Shown: positions 48,445 through 58,709, numbered from the stretch's first letter. The stretch: 64,000 nt of DNA from Lepturacanthus savala (GCA_030544235.1 CM060464.1:21693652-21757651), one strand, 5' to 3'. The notes: generated from the sequence alone by a model not told the origin. Made by a program: numbers and translations.

Positions 48445-48756
48445 GGTTAAAGAAAACGATTCATTTCTATCATGCACCAGTAACATTCCCAGCAGTGTGA
48501 TACTAGGGCTCTGTAAGTTGTGGAGATTTTTTCTCAGGAGCCTGATGATGTGCTCGCTCATCCTCTTTGCTTATAGCATGTATCACCTCTTGTTTTGGTC
48601 TTCCCATGTGCTCCTAAACAAGCCTAAACTCCTCCTTTTTAAGGCCAAAAAAAGTAAAGAAGTACAAAAATTAGCAGATAGAAAAATAACGTCAATGAAC
48701 TAACTTTTTTTGCAGTTGTGCTGCTTCTGAACTACTCCACTAACTTCCCTCCTTTG

Positions 48757-49370
48757 GTATGAACAGAGAACAACACTGGGGCCAAATCAAGAGTGTTTTT
48801 CACAGTAAAATTTACGACGTGCACAATGCAGATTGCATGTGGAGCCACATTGTCCTGCTACAGGCAATCATGTTGGCTGTGCCATCTGTAACCAGGCATT
48901 TTATTTTGCATTTCTCCATGAGGGATGTTAGTACACCAGCTAAATTGTCACCTGTGTGTGCCTGCAGGAATTTGATGATGCAAATTTCAGACATGTTGCC
49001 ATCAATAAAATGGTAAGTTATGGTCAGGCATCCATATTATTCTTAGTTAGTCCAAATGTCTGACGTCAAACTCACTGCAGTAACATTCTGGATCTTAACT
49101 TTGGCGTTCTATAATTTTTCCTGTTATTTATCATCGACCGTAACCTTCACAGCCTAAAAAAAAGAAAGAAAATAGTGGTTCATCTTTTAAAAATAAGTAG
49201 CACTGTCGTACTTTATCCAGGTCACCGAACATGCTTTCCTTTTTGGGAGGACATTTTGCATTGAACATTGGATCCAGTTTTGCTACTACCTTCCTGAATC
49301 CTTTATCCTCCACAATGCTGCAGAGCTGTGTGTCTTTGACAGTCATGAAGACCAAGGCCTCATCCTTTTC
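48757..49370 (-). pseudogene. hAT-superfamily (ZBED-like) transposase relic
   Basis: Minus-strand blocks appear in the order of hAT transposases. SIVEDKGFRKVVAKLDPMFN is the conserved segment before the catalytic core (about 49320-49260). After a gap come TYHFIDGNMSEIC, then LQAHTGDNLAGVL, then KCLVTDGTANMIACSRTMW (about 49010-48835), which carries the T-D-x-x-x-N-M block. A one-base frame change then leads to VHVVNFTVKNTLDLAP (about 48825-48770), matching the C-x-x-H-x-L-N-L-x-V-K region. Several frame breaks show it is dead. Neither element ends nor the C-terminal dimerisation region were seen. Confidence 0.75.
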
Positions 49371-50114
49371 AGGAAAAAAGAAGAGAAGATTTTTAAATAC
49401 AATCAGTTCTGTCAATTATGGTTTCTTTACAAACATGGTACAAAATTGTACTACAAAATGTACTAAATTGAGGGATCCGCGGAGGCTGATATCTGCCAAA
49501 ACATTGCATCAAACTCAAACGATTTCCTGAACCAGCGAAACTTTGAATGTCATTGATGACATCACTCACCATGAACAAGCCTCTGTTGACACTTCCTGAC
49601 GTCCTGACATGGTTTATGAAAGCCCAGAGCCGTTTATTGGGTGCTATGAATGTCTATCAAATGCATCTGTACATAACTTATAGACAATCATATTTTATAT
49701 AGTGGTAACTCCTTAATTATATGTAAGTTAAAGTCTTCATAAGAAGTAACACCCCACCACCTTCTCATGTACAGTTGTCATGAATAGGGAAATTAACTGG
49801 AAAGACCAAGGCTGGTACTGTATGTTTATTTCTGCTCTGAAGTTGGGCATTTTGGGGTCTTAGGGAATTAACTCCCTTTTGGAGCCAGTTTTAAGTGGCC
49901 AAAGGAGAAATGCAGTTTTTGGCACTTCCACATTTGGCTTCATTTCAGCCCCAGAGTTGCCGGTTGTTGTCTCAACTATTGATGTGCGGATCTCAGTCAT
50001 ATCCACAGGCAGTGAAGAACATTTTAAATAGTGGATAGATTTCGTGCTGTGAAATAACACATTACTAATTTCTGAGTTTATTAAATACCTGCAGCAATCT
50101 GCAGTAATTCCCAA

Positions 50115-50262
50115 TTAAAGGTCCCATATCATAAAGTAAGTTTTCTTTTTTTCTTTTTTTATACAGTGAAAAAAAGTACAGCAGCTGTCCTCTGATAAAA
50201 CCTGAGCTCCATCAGAACTGTCTAAAATATCTTGCAGAAGCTGAAAGTTTAATTCTGTTTCC
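50115..50262. mobile_element. TTAA-type MITE, left-end fragment
   Basis: Starts TTAAAGGTCCCATATCATAA, the left terminus of the same family as the right ends at 7637 and 41386. It runs into the target site of the hAT-like element at 50271. No right end is seen beyond that element, so the outer layer of this nest is incomplete. Confidence 0.5.
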
Positions 50263-51100
50263 TCGGGAGCCAGGGCGTCAAACATACGGCCCATGGGCCA
50301 GAACCAGCCCGTTAAAGGGTCCAATCCTGCCCACTGGATGATTGTATAATGTTAAACAAAAATGGACTAGTTCCTGATTCTCAACTGAAATGTGAAGTCA
50401 GTGAGAATCTTTCAGGGTTTAAGTATTTATTTACAGTATTTATTTACAGTTTTGATAACTGTAACAGTTTTGATAACTGTAATTGTAAATAGTTTGTAAG
50501 GCAGGAGATAACTTCACCTGGTGCTTAAAAAAATAAATATCATTCAGTGCACTGCAAAAAATTAAATCTCATGAGGGGAAAATATCCCCTGTCACCCCAG
50601 TGAGGAATAAAGCAAGTATAGAAAATGGATTAGTCCAATATTGAGTAGGATTATCTTGAATGATGATGGTGGATCATTTTTGTTTAATATCAAGTTACAT
50701 ACAAATTAAGATAAAAAGTCAATTTAATCTTATTTTAAGAAAAGAAGTCTAAATTAACCAAACTCAAGAAAAAAAAACTTGAAATAATCAAAATGATCTC
50801 CTAATGGAATATGGTATTTTAAGAAAGTTCTACTCATTATTGGTCTAATTGTACCAAAAACAAGATATTTTCACTTGTTAGGATTTAATTAATTCCAATA
50901 TTGAATAACAATATCATAGTGTTGAAATGGCATTTTTCTTTTTTTATATCACTCTCTCCTGTTTTGTAAATTGAAGTTTAAGTCAATATTTATAATTTAT
51001 TTCTCCACATAAAAATCAGTAGAGAAATTCATGGTATTGTTATTTATATGTTAATTTTTACTGCTCTGGTCCACTTGAGATTAAATTGTGATGAATGTGG

Positions 51101-52496
51101 GCTCACTCCTGGAGGTGCCACCTTACCGGGTGGAGGGCTTTGTGTGTTCCAATGATCCCAGGAGCTATATTGTCGGGGGCTAGATATAGTCGGGCTTGCC
51201 TCGACGCACATTACATTCTGTGAGGGTTTGCTAGAAACGTCTGGCTGAATCTCCCGTCAGAAAGAGCTTCAACTCACACCTTCGGGAGAGCTTCACTCAT
51301 GTCCTGACGTGGACACCGGCGGTAAGGGATGTTGTCAAGCTGAAGAAGGCATCCTACAGAAACTTCAACTGGTGGCTCAGGAGGGGGAAGTGGTGCAATG
51401 TTGACACTGTGCTCAGTGGCGGCGTGGTGCTGCTGACCTCAATTCGGGATGTTCTGGGTCGTTGGGGAGAATTCTTCGAAGACCTCCTCAATCCCACCAG
51501 CACATCTTCTGTTGAAGAAGCAGAGTCTGGAGGATCAGTGCCGGGCTTGCCAATCTCTGAAGCTGAGATCGCTGAGGTAGTCAAAAAGCTCCTTTGCGGC
51601 AAGGCCCCGGGGTTGGATGAGATTCACCCCGAGTGGCCCCGAGATGTTGTAGTGCTGTCTTGGTTGACATGTCTCTACAACATCGTGTGGACATCGGGGG
51701 CAGTGCCTCTGGACTGGCAGACAGGGGTGGTGGTTCCTCTCTCTAAAAAGGAGGACTGGAGGGTGTGCTCCAACTACAGGGGGATCACACTCCTCAGCCT
51801 CCCTGGGAAGATCTATTCAGGGGTACTGGAGAGGAGGGTCCATAAGATAGTTGAACCTCGGATTCAGGAGGAACAGTGTGGATTTCATCCTGGTCGTGGA
51901 ACTGTGGACCAGCTCTATACCCTGAGTAGGGTCCTGAAGGGTGCATGGGAGTTCACCCAACCAGTCTACATGTGTTTTGTGGACTTGGAGAAGGCGTTCG
52001 ACCGTGTCCCTCGGGAAGTCCTGTGGGGGGTGCTCCAGGAGTATGGGGTTCCGGACCCATTGACACGGGCTGTCTGGTCCCTGTATGTTCAGTGTCAGAG
52101 CTTGGTCCGTCAAACTTGTTTCCAGTGGGGGTTGGATTCCATCAGGGCTGCCCTTTGTCACTGATTCTGTTCATAACTTTTATGGACAGAAAGTCTAGGT
52201 GCAGCCAGGGTGTCGAAGGGCTGCGGTTCGGTGGCCTCAGGATTGGGTCGCTGCTATTTGTGGACGATCTGGTGCCGTTGGCTTCATTGGACTGTGACCG
52301 GGAGTCAGCCCAGGGGAAGACCCAGGACACGCTGGAGAGACTGTCTCTCAGCTGGCCTGGGAATGCCTTGGGGTTCCCCAGGAAGAACTGGATGAAGTGG
52401 CCAGGGAGAGCGAAGTCTGTGTTTCTTTGCTGAAGCTGCTGCCCCCGCGACCTGAACATGGATAAAACAGGAGAAGATGAGACAAGATGAATGTGG
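51101..52496 (+). mobile_element. Rex3 (RTE-clade) LINE copy with several internal deletions
   Basis: The 5' part reads CTCACTCCTGGAGGTGCCAC and the 3' end closes with GAAGATGAGACAAGATGA, a GATG-type tail as in Rex3. TGGCAGACAGGGGTGGTGGT (51715-51734) and the CAGGGCTGCCCTTTGTCACTG-type site (52143 onward) match, as I remember them, the two PCR primer sites widely used for Rex3 in fish, 449 bp apart. The 11-mer GATGAATGTGG occurs at 51090-51100 and 52486-52496 and is a candidate target duplication, although the right copy overlaps the tail. The copy is about 1.4 kb where a full element is over 3 kb. Remembered family order breaks at about 51180, 51210, 51309, 51369 and 52310, so the endonuclease and most of the C-terminal half are gone. 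Confidence 0.85.
51409..52433 (+). pseudogene. Rex3 reverse transcriptase, frameshifted and internally deleted
   Basis: The frame 51409-52164 is open for 251 codons. It holds KLLCGKAPGLDEIHPEW, WQTGVVVPLSKK, NYRGITLLSLPGKIY, QCGFHPGRGTVDQLYTLSRV and VYMCFVDLEKAFDRVPREVL, in which FVDLEKAFD carries the first catalytic Asp. A frameshift near 52110-52130 moves the continuation to the frame 51945-52433: FPVGVGFHQGCPLSLILF, then SLLFVDDLVPLA. The catalytic F-A-D-D box here reads FVDD with both Asp kept. About 15 residues later the sequence jumps, near 52310, to the terminal GKTQDTLERLSLSWPGNALG block. The polymerase thumb is absent. The cassette is dead, but few stops have accumulated, so it is not ancient. 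Confidence 0.88.
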
Positions 52497-52539
52497 CCCA
52501 TGAACTAAACTGAGTTTGGCACCACTGCTCTGGAGAGAT

Positions 52540-53080
52540 TCCTCTGTCCTGTTAAGATAATAAAAACATAAAATTATTTTTTACTCCTTAAATCCCCCAG
52601 GATATTTACTATAGTGGCATTACAGCTTCCATGGAAATGTTTATAATGACTAAAATAAGCTTAAACAATAAGCTCTAAACTTGTCTAAGCTCTAAATTGT
52701 TATCCTCCATGTATCAATAATTACACATGCAAGGGGCTTTTGAAAGCATTGGTGCTGGTCTAGTGAGTGTCACTGGTCAACCCAGTTCTGTCAAAGAGAG
52801 GTGAAAGGCTACCTCTGCAGACTGAATGTCTGGAACAACACCCACCTGGTCTCTTTTGGGGATTAAAGAAAGTCTGTCTGTCCTGTGGAATTAAAACCAA
52901 ACCAGGCCGTTCTTCCTATATCAAAAATGATTTATAGATGTTTTGGTTAAGTTCCAGAGAGAAATACCTCCTGTCTTTGTTAGTCATCATGATAGATTCT
53001 GCTCTATATTGTGTTGTGTTTAATAGCTCATTGATTATTGATCTTTTTACCTGTATGATTGCATTTAGGCAGATCAAGGT
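52540..53080. other. unclassified DNA
   Basis: Nothing recognised between the nested hAT/Rex3 block and the TTAA MITE. Confidence 0.4.
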
Positions 53081-53085
53081 GCAGT

Positions 53086-53593
53086 TTAAAGGGGTCCTAT
53101 ATTGCTATTTTCACAGTTTAATAATTATATTTTTGTGATCTCTATAAAAGTGTTTATGCTTGTATGGTCCAGAAACCCCTAGTTATACCTGTTGTAGCAA
53201 TGGAGTCAGCTTTCTCACATAATCACTCATAAAAACAGTGTTTTCCCATTCCCCCTCTTACCAAAATGCTCACTCTGTTGTGATTGGCTGAGTGGTGTCA
53301 AGAAATGTCCGGCCCCACGGAGAGCTGGAGTCAGTGGGGAAAAAAAGCCAAGTGCAAACACTCTGGAAGGAGGTCTACATGGACCCAGGGGAGGCTACTA
53401 TTATCTTCCATTTAGACATTTCTAAGTGGCTTGTATGCTCAGCCAGGTTTTAGAAGCACGACAGGAGAGGCCAGACCACAAAAGAATGCGTGGGTGGTCT
53501 ACCACTTCTACTTGTTAGCAGGGACATCGTAGACCTAAATATTTAGACATATGCACTGAACAAATTATTTTTTTCATAAGATGGCCCCTTTAA
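53086..53593. mobile_element. complete TTAA-flanked MITE
   Basis: Bounded by TTAA at 53086-53089 and 53590-53593. Inside the TTAA, the left end reads AGGGGTCCTATATTGC and the right end, on the minus strand, reads AGGGGCCATCTTATGA. TTAA target sites are typical of piggyBac and Kolobok elements; which of these is not decided. It is 508 bp, non-coding, and carries a CCAAT-type TTGTGATTGGCTGAGTGGTG near its middle. Confidence 0.75.
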
Positions 53594-53599
53594 CTGGAA

Positions 53600-54990
53600 A
53601 GTGTTCAGTTTCAGTTTTCACTCAGCACAAGTTAACTGAGTTAATGGAGGTTAATGGGGGTTAATGGATCCACAATATAGTTAGAAGTCAATTAAATCTG
53701 TATTTAATGTTCATGTGTTGGCATCAAACCTATTGTGGCTTGTTCTGTTTCCTTTGGGGATGTTTGTTACAGGATTATTTTCCTGCATAGAACTTTTGCT
53801 TCAAATATTAAAAGGCTAGTTTTATGGTATCAAAGTGCTTTTCTGTTTAACCTATCAAGACAGTACTGGAACTGCATGCTTTATATCATCCTGTTTTGTT
53901 TTGTTGGAGAGTATTTACACCTGGCCCAGGGACAACAGTTAAATTTGCCTTCTGGTTAAACATTGGCACATTTACAGCAATGTTTATTAGTGTGAAATAA
54001 TAAAATGAAAAATGATCTCTCAGCACAGGCTGTTTTATGTCACCTGAAATAAAGCAACTTGCTTTTAAAGAGATTACAGATACTGTAACTATATAAAAAC
54101 ATACAGTGCATCTGTACGGTTGACTTTCTGGAACTCCTAACTGTGAAGTATAAATTGATCATTTAAAACTTCTGAGCAAACAAATTGTAACTGCAATGAC
54201 AGTGCAATATTAAAAACTATGCCTGATTGTGTGTGAATATCACTGGTGCATACTAATTCACAAACTGGATCTTTATAAACAACATTTAAGCTGTGTATAT
54301 TGTGAGGAAGGAAGATGATAAGAGGCTTACTCAGACTTTTACTTAAAGAAGGTGATTTATTCAAAACATAAGCAATAATACAAGGGGGAAATTCACAAAG
54401 AATGGACTCGACCCACTATTTGCAATGTTTAAGTGTTTTTGTCCAGTGTTTTTTTATCCACATTTCAGCCATCATCACTGTAAAAATAATCAGTTTTAAT
54501 AAGTGAAAATAGCTTGTTTTTGTACAATGAATGCAATGAATGAATAAAAACTGTAGACAGCACAAAAGTACACTAGTTGCTAACTACCGTTAGTGGTTCT
54601 CAAAATCAAAATATCTGATATTGATTATGCCTTGTGAATTATTAGCAAGAGGAAAGACATCAAAGGCACAAATGTTATTCATAATAATGACATAAAATTA
54701 TGATTAACATCAGATTATCTCAATTTAATCTTCTAGTACCAAATACTGTTTTACAAAGATAACATTTTCTTTACTTTGTCTACTCTTCTATTTTGAAAAT
54801 TATTATTGGTGTTCAGTTTACAGTGTGTTTCATGCATAAAATGAACTGTTTTGTCAAATGTGTGTTGTAGGTGTGTTAAAATTTTAGGAAGTCTTAATAG
54901 TATTGAAAAGAGCTTTGAAGCAATGGTTAAAAAAATAATTTAAATGAATGTAATTCCAGTTTATCCTCGATACCAGCTTTTTAAACATTC
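53600..54990. other. unclassified AT-rich DNA
   Basis: No exon, element end or RNA gene recognised. Short open frames only. Confidence 0.4.
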
Positions 54991-54999
54991 TTTAAAACT

Positions 55000-55650
55000 T
55001 TTAAATTAGTGCAATACAATGTTGTTTCACATCCTCTAAAGGTGTAGGCCATCCTATTATACTGGGTAATAGTTCCTTCACTCCTTTTTTAAATCCACAC
55101 ATTAAGATCATTCTAGCCGCCTTGTTACTGTGATTTGCAGTCTCCTCATATTTTTCTGAGCTGCTCACTGCACAGCAATAATTAATGTGACTGTAGATTA
55201 GACTATAAGATATCACCTTAAGGATGTCTTTAGATGAAATCTTTGCAATTCATCCAACTATTCATGCGATTTTCATCAATCTCTTAGAAAGCTCTATAAT
55301 ATGAGCCGTGCATGAGCGACCCAATAATTGGACTTCTGTAACCTCTTTAAATTGACCACAGCCATATGTTCACTACCATGGCTTCAATTTCTTCCACTTT
55401 CTTTAAGTAAAGATAGTCATAATTTGGTTTAGTTACATTTAATACCAATCTATTGTTTGACACAGATTTGATGACCCTTTTAAAAATCATTTGAGAATAA
55501 TTTATGCAAATGATCCGTTTATCTGCTACTCCTAGTGATGGTTGTCCACAAACATATGTCCATGTGGCATGGTTAATGCCAAGGCCAGAACATTTGTGTA
55601 GATAAAATACAACAATGGCAACTCCTTTGTAGGTTGCCACATACATGACC
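55000..55650 (-). pseudogene. degenerate LINE polymerase C-terminal region
   Basis: Minus-strand frames give VIKSVSNNRLVLNVTKPNYD (about 55490-55430), like the W-x-x-x-N-x-L-x-L-N-x-x-K-T-x-Y block that follows the catalytic box in many LINEs. Further on come VISYSLIYSHINYCCAVSSS and NHSNKAARMILMCGF (about 55215-55085), like L-x-x-S-L-I-x-S-H-x-x-Y-C followed by Q-x-K-A-A-R-x-I. Order and spacing fit a non-LTR retrotransposon. Frames are broken between blocks. Clade not assigned. Confidence 0.6.
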
Positions 55651-55658
55651 CATTAACT

Positions 55659-55945
55659 TATACTGATATACATAGATGCAGCATTTTTGGTTTTGTGCTC
55701 ATATTTTTTTCGAGTTGAAATAACACCTAAACTTGTTTCTATGTATGCTAAAGGCTTATTTCACTCAGATTTTGTTCACAGATTTGTTAAAATCCATCTC
55801 AGTGAGCCCTTCTTCTCTTTCCAAGGTAATTTATCCACCTGACAGGTTTTGCCTATCAAGATACAGATTAAACAACACAATTATTGCACAGGTGCATCTT
55901 GGACTGCTTACAAAAAACGGACACTCTAAAATTTGCAGTTTCATT
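55659..55945 (+). mobile_element. Tc1-type element, 5' terminal segment
   Basis: Starts TATACTGATATACATAGATG and continues through blocks of the Tc1 5' UTR: AGTGAGCCCTTCTTCTCTTT, ATTTATCCACCTGACAGGTT, TTATTGCACAGGTGCATCTT and ACACTCTAAAATTTGCAGTT. It breaks off before any transposase codon. The orientation is opposite to the Tc1 body that follows at 56051. Confidence 0.7.
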
Positions 55946-56187
55946 TTGAAAAAAAAGATATTTATAAGGCAATGAAGTAGGGATTTCAACGATCTGAGCC
56001 GAAGACATTGACGTCATGCATCGCGATACATTGCCTTCACGTAGAAAGAATGGAACGTCCTCTGGAGTGGCTGTGTGAAGTTGCTGGATATTGGCAGGAA
56101 TTTGAACACTATTGCACATATGGATCCAGAGCATCCCAAACACTGTATATTTTCAGCTTTCTTGTATTGTGTACAGACCCTTGCTAC

Positions 56188-57430
56188 CAGAGGCGATTTC
56201 TTTAATACTGCAAGGGAAGCTGAACTTCCCCTGCCCTGTCAAAACATAAATGGTCAAATTTGTGCAGCTGTGTTAACATTTCATTGACTATAAATCTGTT
56301 AGAACATGTTCATCTTTAAGATGAGTTCTTTCAGAATCAGCTACTTATCACAAATAAATAAATTACTTGTCCGTACATTCCCATACCACTTTCTGGTCAA
56401 TGCATTTGCCATAGATACTGAGCGTCTCTAGGACTACATGGGACTGTTTTTTTCATCACCTCGAAACTCGGTGGCCATTGGATAAATGCTGAGAATGTGA
56501 GCTGCCCAGATGCTGAGCGTCTCTGGGAGTGAATGGAGTGTGGGCTGGCCTTGACGCTGAGAGTCTGCATGGTGATTGGAGGAATCACCAAAAATATATA
56601 GTCACCCGATTTTAGCCGCAGCATTTCAGTCCCATCACGGATTTTGCATGCAAAGTCGAATGACAAGCAGAGACTATTTGTTGGCCTTTCCAGAGCAAAA
56701 TACTTTTCTTGTTCCTATTGTTATTGTTGTTGTTCTAATTTTAAATACCGGTACCTTTTGTTCGGTAGTGCAATCATATTCGGCTAGGTCGGCTAGGACC
56801 AGGTAGCAGTCATGATGGCAAACTGGCAATGCTAACATTGGGCAGAGTTTTCATATAAATACAGACATCCCAAGTCTCCCGGAAGTTCCGGGAGTCTCCC
56901 TGATATTGATAGTGGCTCCCTGATGCCTGTGAGTCGGATAAAATATCCCGGATTTTATACTATGCCAGGGAGTGTGAGTGAGAGCGTGCAGGCAAGACAA
57001 TAACTCGCGTATCATATGTGGATCCCTTCAATTAGATCCCCCGTCCTTCGACCCTGCTTCTCTGCAAGGAAAAACTCCAAAACCCAGTGGGAAAGAAGAA
57101 ACCTCAGGGGGAACCACAGTGAAGGAGAGATCAACTCCCATGGACGGGCAGGCTATAGATGAACCAGGATTGACAGACATCCATCTGATGATGATGTATT
57201 AGTCTGTAAAGATGTTTCAGTCTGTAAAGATGCTGTAGGGTGGGGGCAGAAGGGTGGGGCCAACCAGGCAGGTGAAGGAGTAGTAGTAGGTTGATCAGGG
57301 GGCCTCGTTCGCATCAGGAGTCATCATCAATGGGCCTCGTGAGGTTGAACTGAAACAGTAGCCACTCCCCCGAAGGGGAGTGGGGAGAAGGACTCTGGGT
57401 GAATAGTGATGAAAAGACCCAAGTTTAAAC
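56188..57430 (+). mobile_element. hAT-like repeat family X, copy B, inserted in a Tc1
   Basis: The left terminus reads CAGAGGCGATTTCTTTAATA at 56188, matching the terminus of copy A at 3770 with opposite orientation. It then follows copy A through AAGGGAAGCTGAACTTCCCC, the CATTTCATTGACTATAAATC region and three decayed palindromes (56414-56426, 56509-56521, 56553-56565) to about 56695. A GTCTCCCGGAAGTTCCGGGA block near 56873 also occurs in copy A (3062 onward), but in a different relative orientation, so the interior is rearranged. The right end is inferred only from where Tc1 sequence resumes (about 57436) and could be off by tens of bases. Confidence 0.6.
57050..57200 (+). repeat. interspersed repeat fragment of unassigned class
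   Basis: Contains CTGCAAGGAAAAACTCCAAA, ACCCAGTGGGAAAGAAGAAA and CCTCAGGGGGAACCACAG, a combination I associate with a fish repeat but cannot assign. It lies within the insert that interrupts the Tc1. Confidence 0.35.
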
Positions 57431-57889
57431 TAGATACTGTTTATCACGTTGCAACATCTCATCACAGTATTTCTGTGCATTCCACGTGTTATCAATAAAT
57501 TACATGTAGCTTATACCTGACCATACCATAACCCCACCACCCCCATGGGACATTCTGTTCACAATGTTTACCTCAGCAAACTGCTCACCCACACAACGCC
57601 ACATATACTGTCTGCCATCTGTCTGGTATCATGAAAACCAGGATTCATCTGTTATGAAAACACTTCAAGTGCCAGGCCCCATCGAAGGTGAGAATCTGCC
57701 CATCCAGTTCTGGGCTGGTTTAATGTACTGCCAAATTTCTTGGAAACACTGGAGTCGGCTTATGGTGCTATTCTAGGATCAGTAGTTTAGGGGTGCTGAG
57801 CACCCAGAGATCAGACCAGACTAGGTGAGATAAATTTCACTGTTTTGTACATTTTAATGCAATGTTCAGTATAGCTACAAGAAACCAAT

Positions 57890-58590
57890 TTCCAACTTGA
57901 CTACTGTAATGGGATCTTTAGAGGCCTCTCACATTTTCATTATGCTGATAATTGCCAGATATATGTCTCCCTGAGGAAAAGTGGTGCCTTCTCCTTGAAA
58001 CCCCTACTAGCATGCCTTGAAGACATTAAAGCCTGGAAGGCCCTAAACTTTTAAAATTTTAGTAAGAAGAAAGCAGAGGTGATGGTATCTGCCCTAGAAG
58101 CTCCTGCCCATCCTCCCCTGTCAATTTGGGTCCTTTGGCAGCTTACACAAATTCTTGTGTGACTGACCTAGGTTTAAAATGGACAGCAATTTTAAATTAG
58201 AGAGTCACACACTCAGGTTGGGGTTCTTCCCCCATAGGCACCTGGCTAAGGTGAAGCCAGTAACCCATGCCTTTATCACAGTACGTCATGGCTGGGTTAC
58301 TGTAATGATCTGTATCTTGGAGTCAACCAGTCTTCTCTTGCTTGTCTCTAGTTAGTTTAGAATGCTGCTGCTCGTTTACTGGAATGAGTAAGACCAAACA
58401 CATCACGCCCATTCTGGCCTCCCTCCATTGGCTGCCTGTGTATTTGAGAGTTCTGGTTCTTTTATTTGTTTTTAAATCTTTAAATGGTCTCACCCCACCC
58501 TACCTCTCTGAGCTTCTTCACCCCTACGCCCCTGCTTGGTGCCTCAGGTCAGCTGACCAGCTGCTCCTTGATCCCACTAAAATTGGCTAG
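57890..58590 (+). pseudogene. L2/CR1-type LINE polymerase fragment inserted in a Tc1
   Basis: Blocks run from HFHYADNCQIYVSLRKSG (about 57930-57985), the catalytic F/Y-A-D-D box with the last Asp changed to Asn, through ACLEDIKAW, to WLGYCNDLYLGVNQSSLACL (about 58292-58350), NAAARLL and then ITPILASLHWLPVYLRVLVL, FKSLNGLTPPYLSELLHPYA and LRSADQLLLDP (58400-58585). Stops and frame shifts are frequent in the first half, while the last 80 codons are open. Oddly, a LDYCNGIFRGL block, which normally lies after YADD, is found before it (about 57896-57930), so two LINE pieces are joined or the copy is rearranged. Confidence 0.75.
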
Positions 58591-58709
58591 AAACGACTAT
58601 GTAGTGATATGAACATTCAACAGCTCTGGTGGATATTCCTGCATTCAACAATCGCACGCTCCCTCAAACCTTTCTACATCTTGTGTGATAAAACTGCACA
58701 TTTTAAAGT

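Larger units (their letters stand above)
50271..52527. mobile_element. hAT-like element split by a Rex3 insertion
   Basis: The left end reads CAGGGCGTCAAACATACGGC, then CCATGGGCCAGA. The right end, read on the minus strand from 52527, is CAGTGGTGCCAAACTCAGTT, then TAGTTCATGGGCCA. The shared plan (CAG, GG.GTCAAAC, later CATGGGCC) is a familiar hAT terminus. The flanks CTCGGGAG (50262-50269) and CTCTGGAG (52528-52535) agree at 7 of 8 bases if one extra C at the left junction is allowed. Without the Rex3 copy at 51101-52496 the element would be about 0.86 kb. A tail piece of the SINE family (GAGGAATAAAGCAAGTATAG) occurs inside at about 50600. Confidence 0.7.
56051..58705 (-). pseudogene. Tc1-type transposase split into three pieces by two insertions
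   Basis: Three minus-strand pieces together follow one Tc1 transposase. Piece 1 (58705-58607) holds the start of the coding region, including sequence equivalent to LNAGIST. Piece 2 (57763-57436) holds the middle: TDESWFS, TDGRQYMWRCVGEQFAEVNI, VNRMSHGGGGVMVWSGIS. Piece 3 (56187-56051) holds the C-terminal part: FGMLWIHMCNSVQIPANIQQ and LHTATPED. The gap between pieces 1 and 2 is filled by an L2 fragment, and that between 2 and 3 by hAT-like copy B, whose terminus at 56188 abuts the Tc1 sequence directly. Each piece also carries its own stops. The family is the same as at 30615-31477. Confidence 0.8.
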
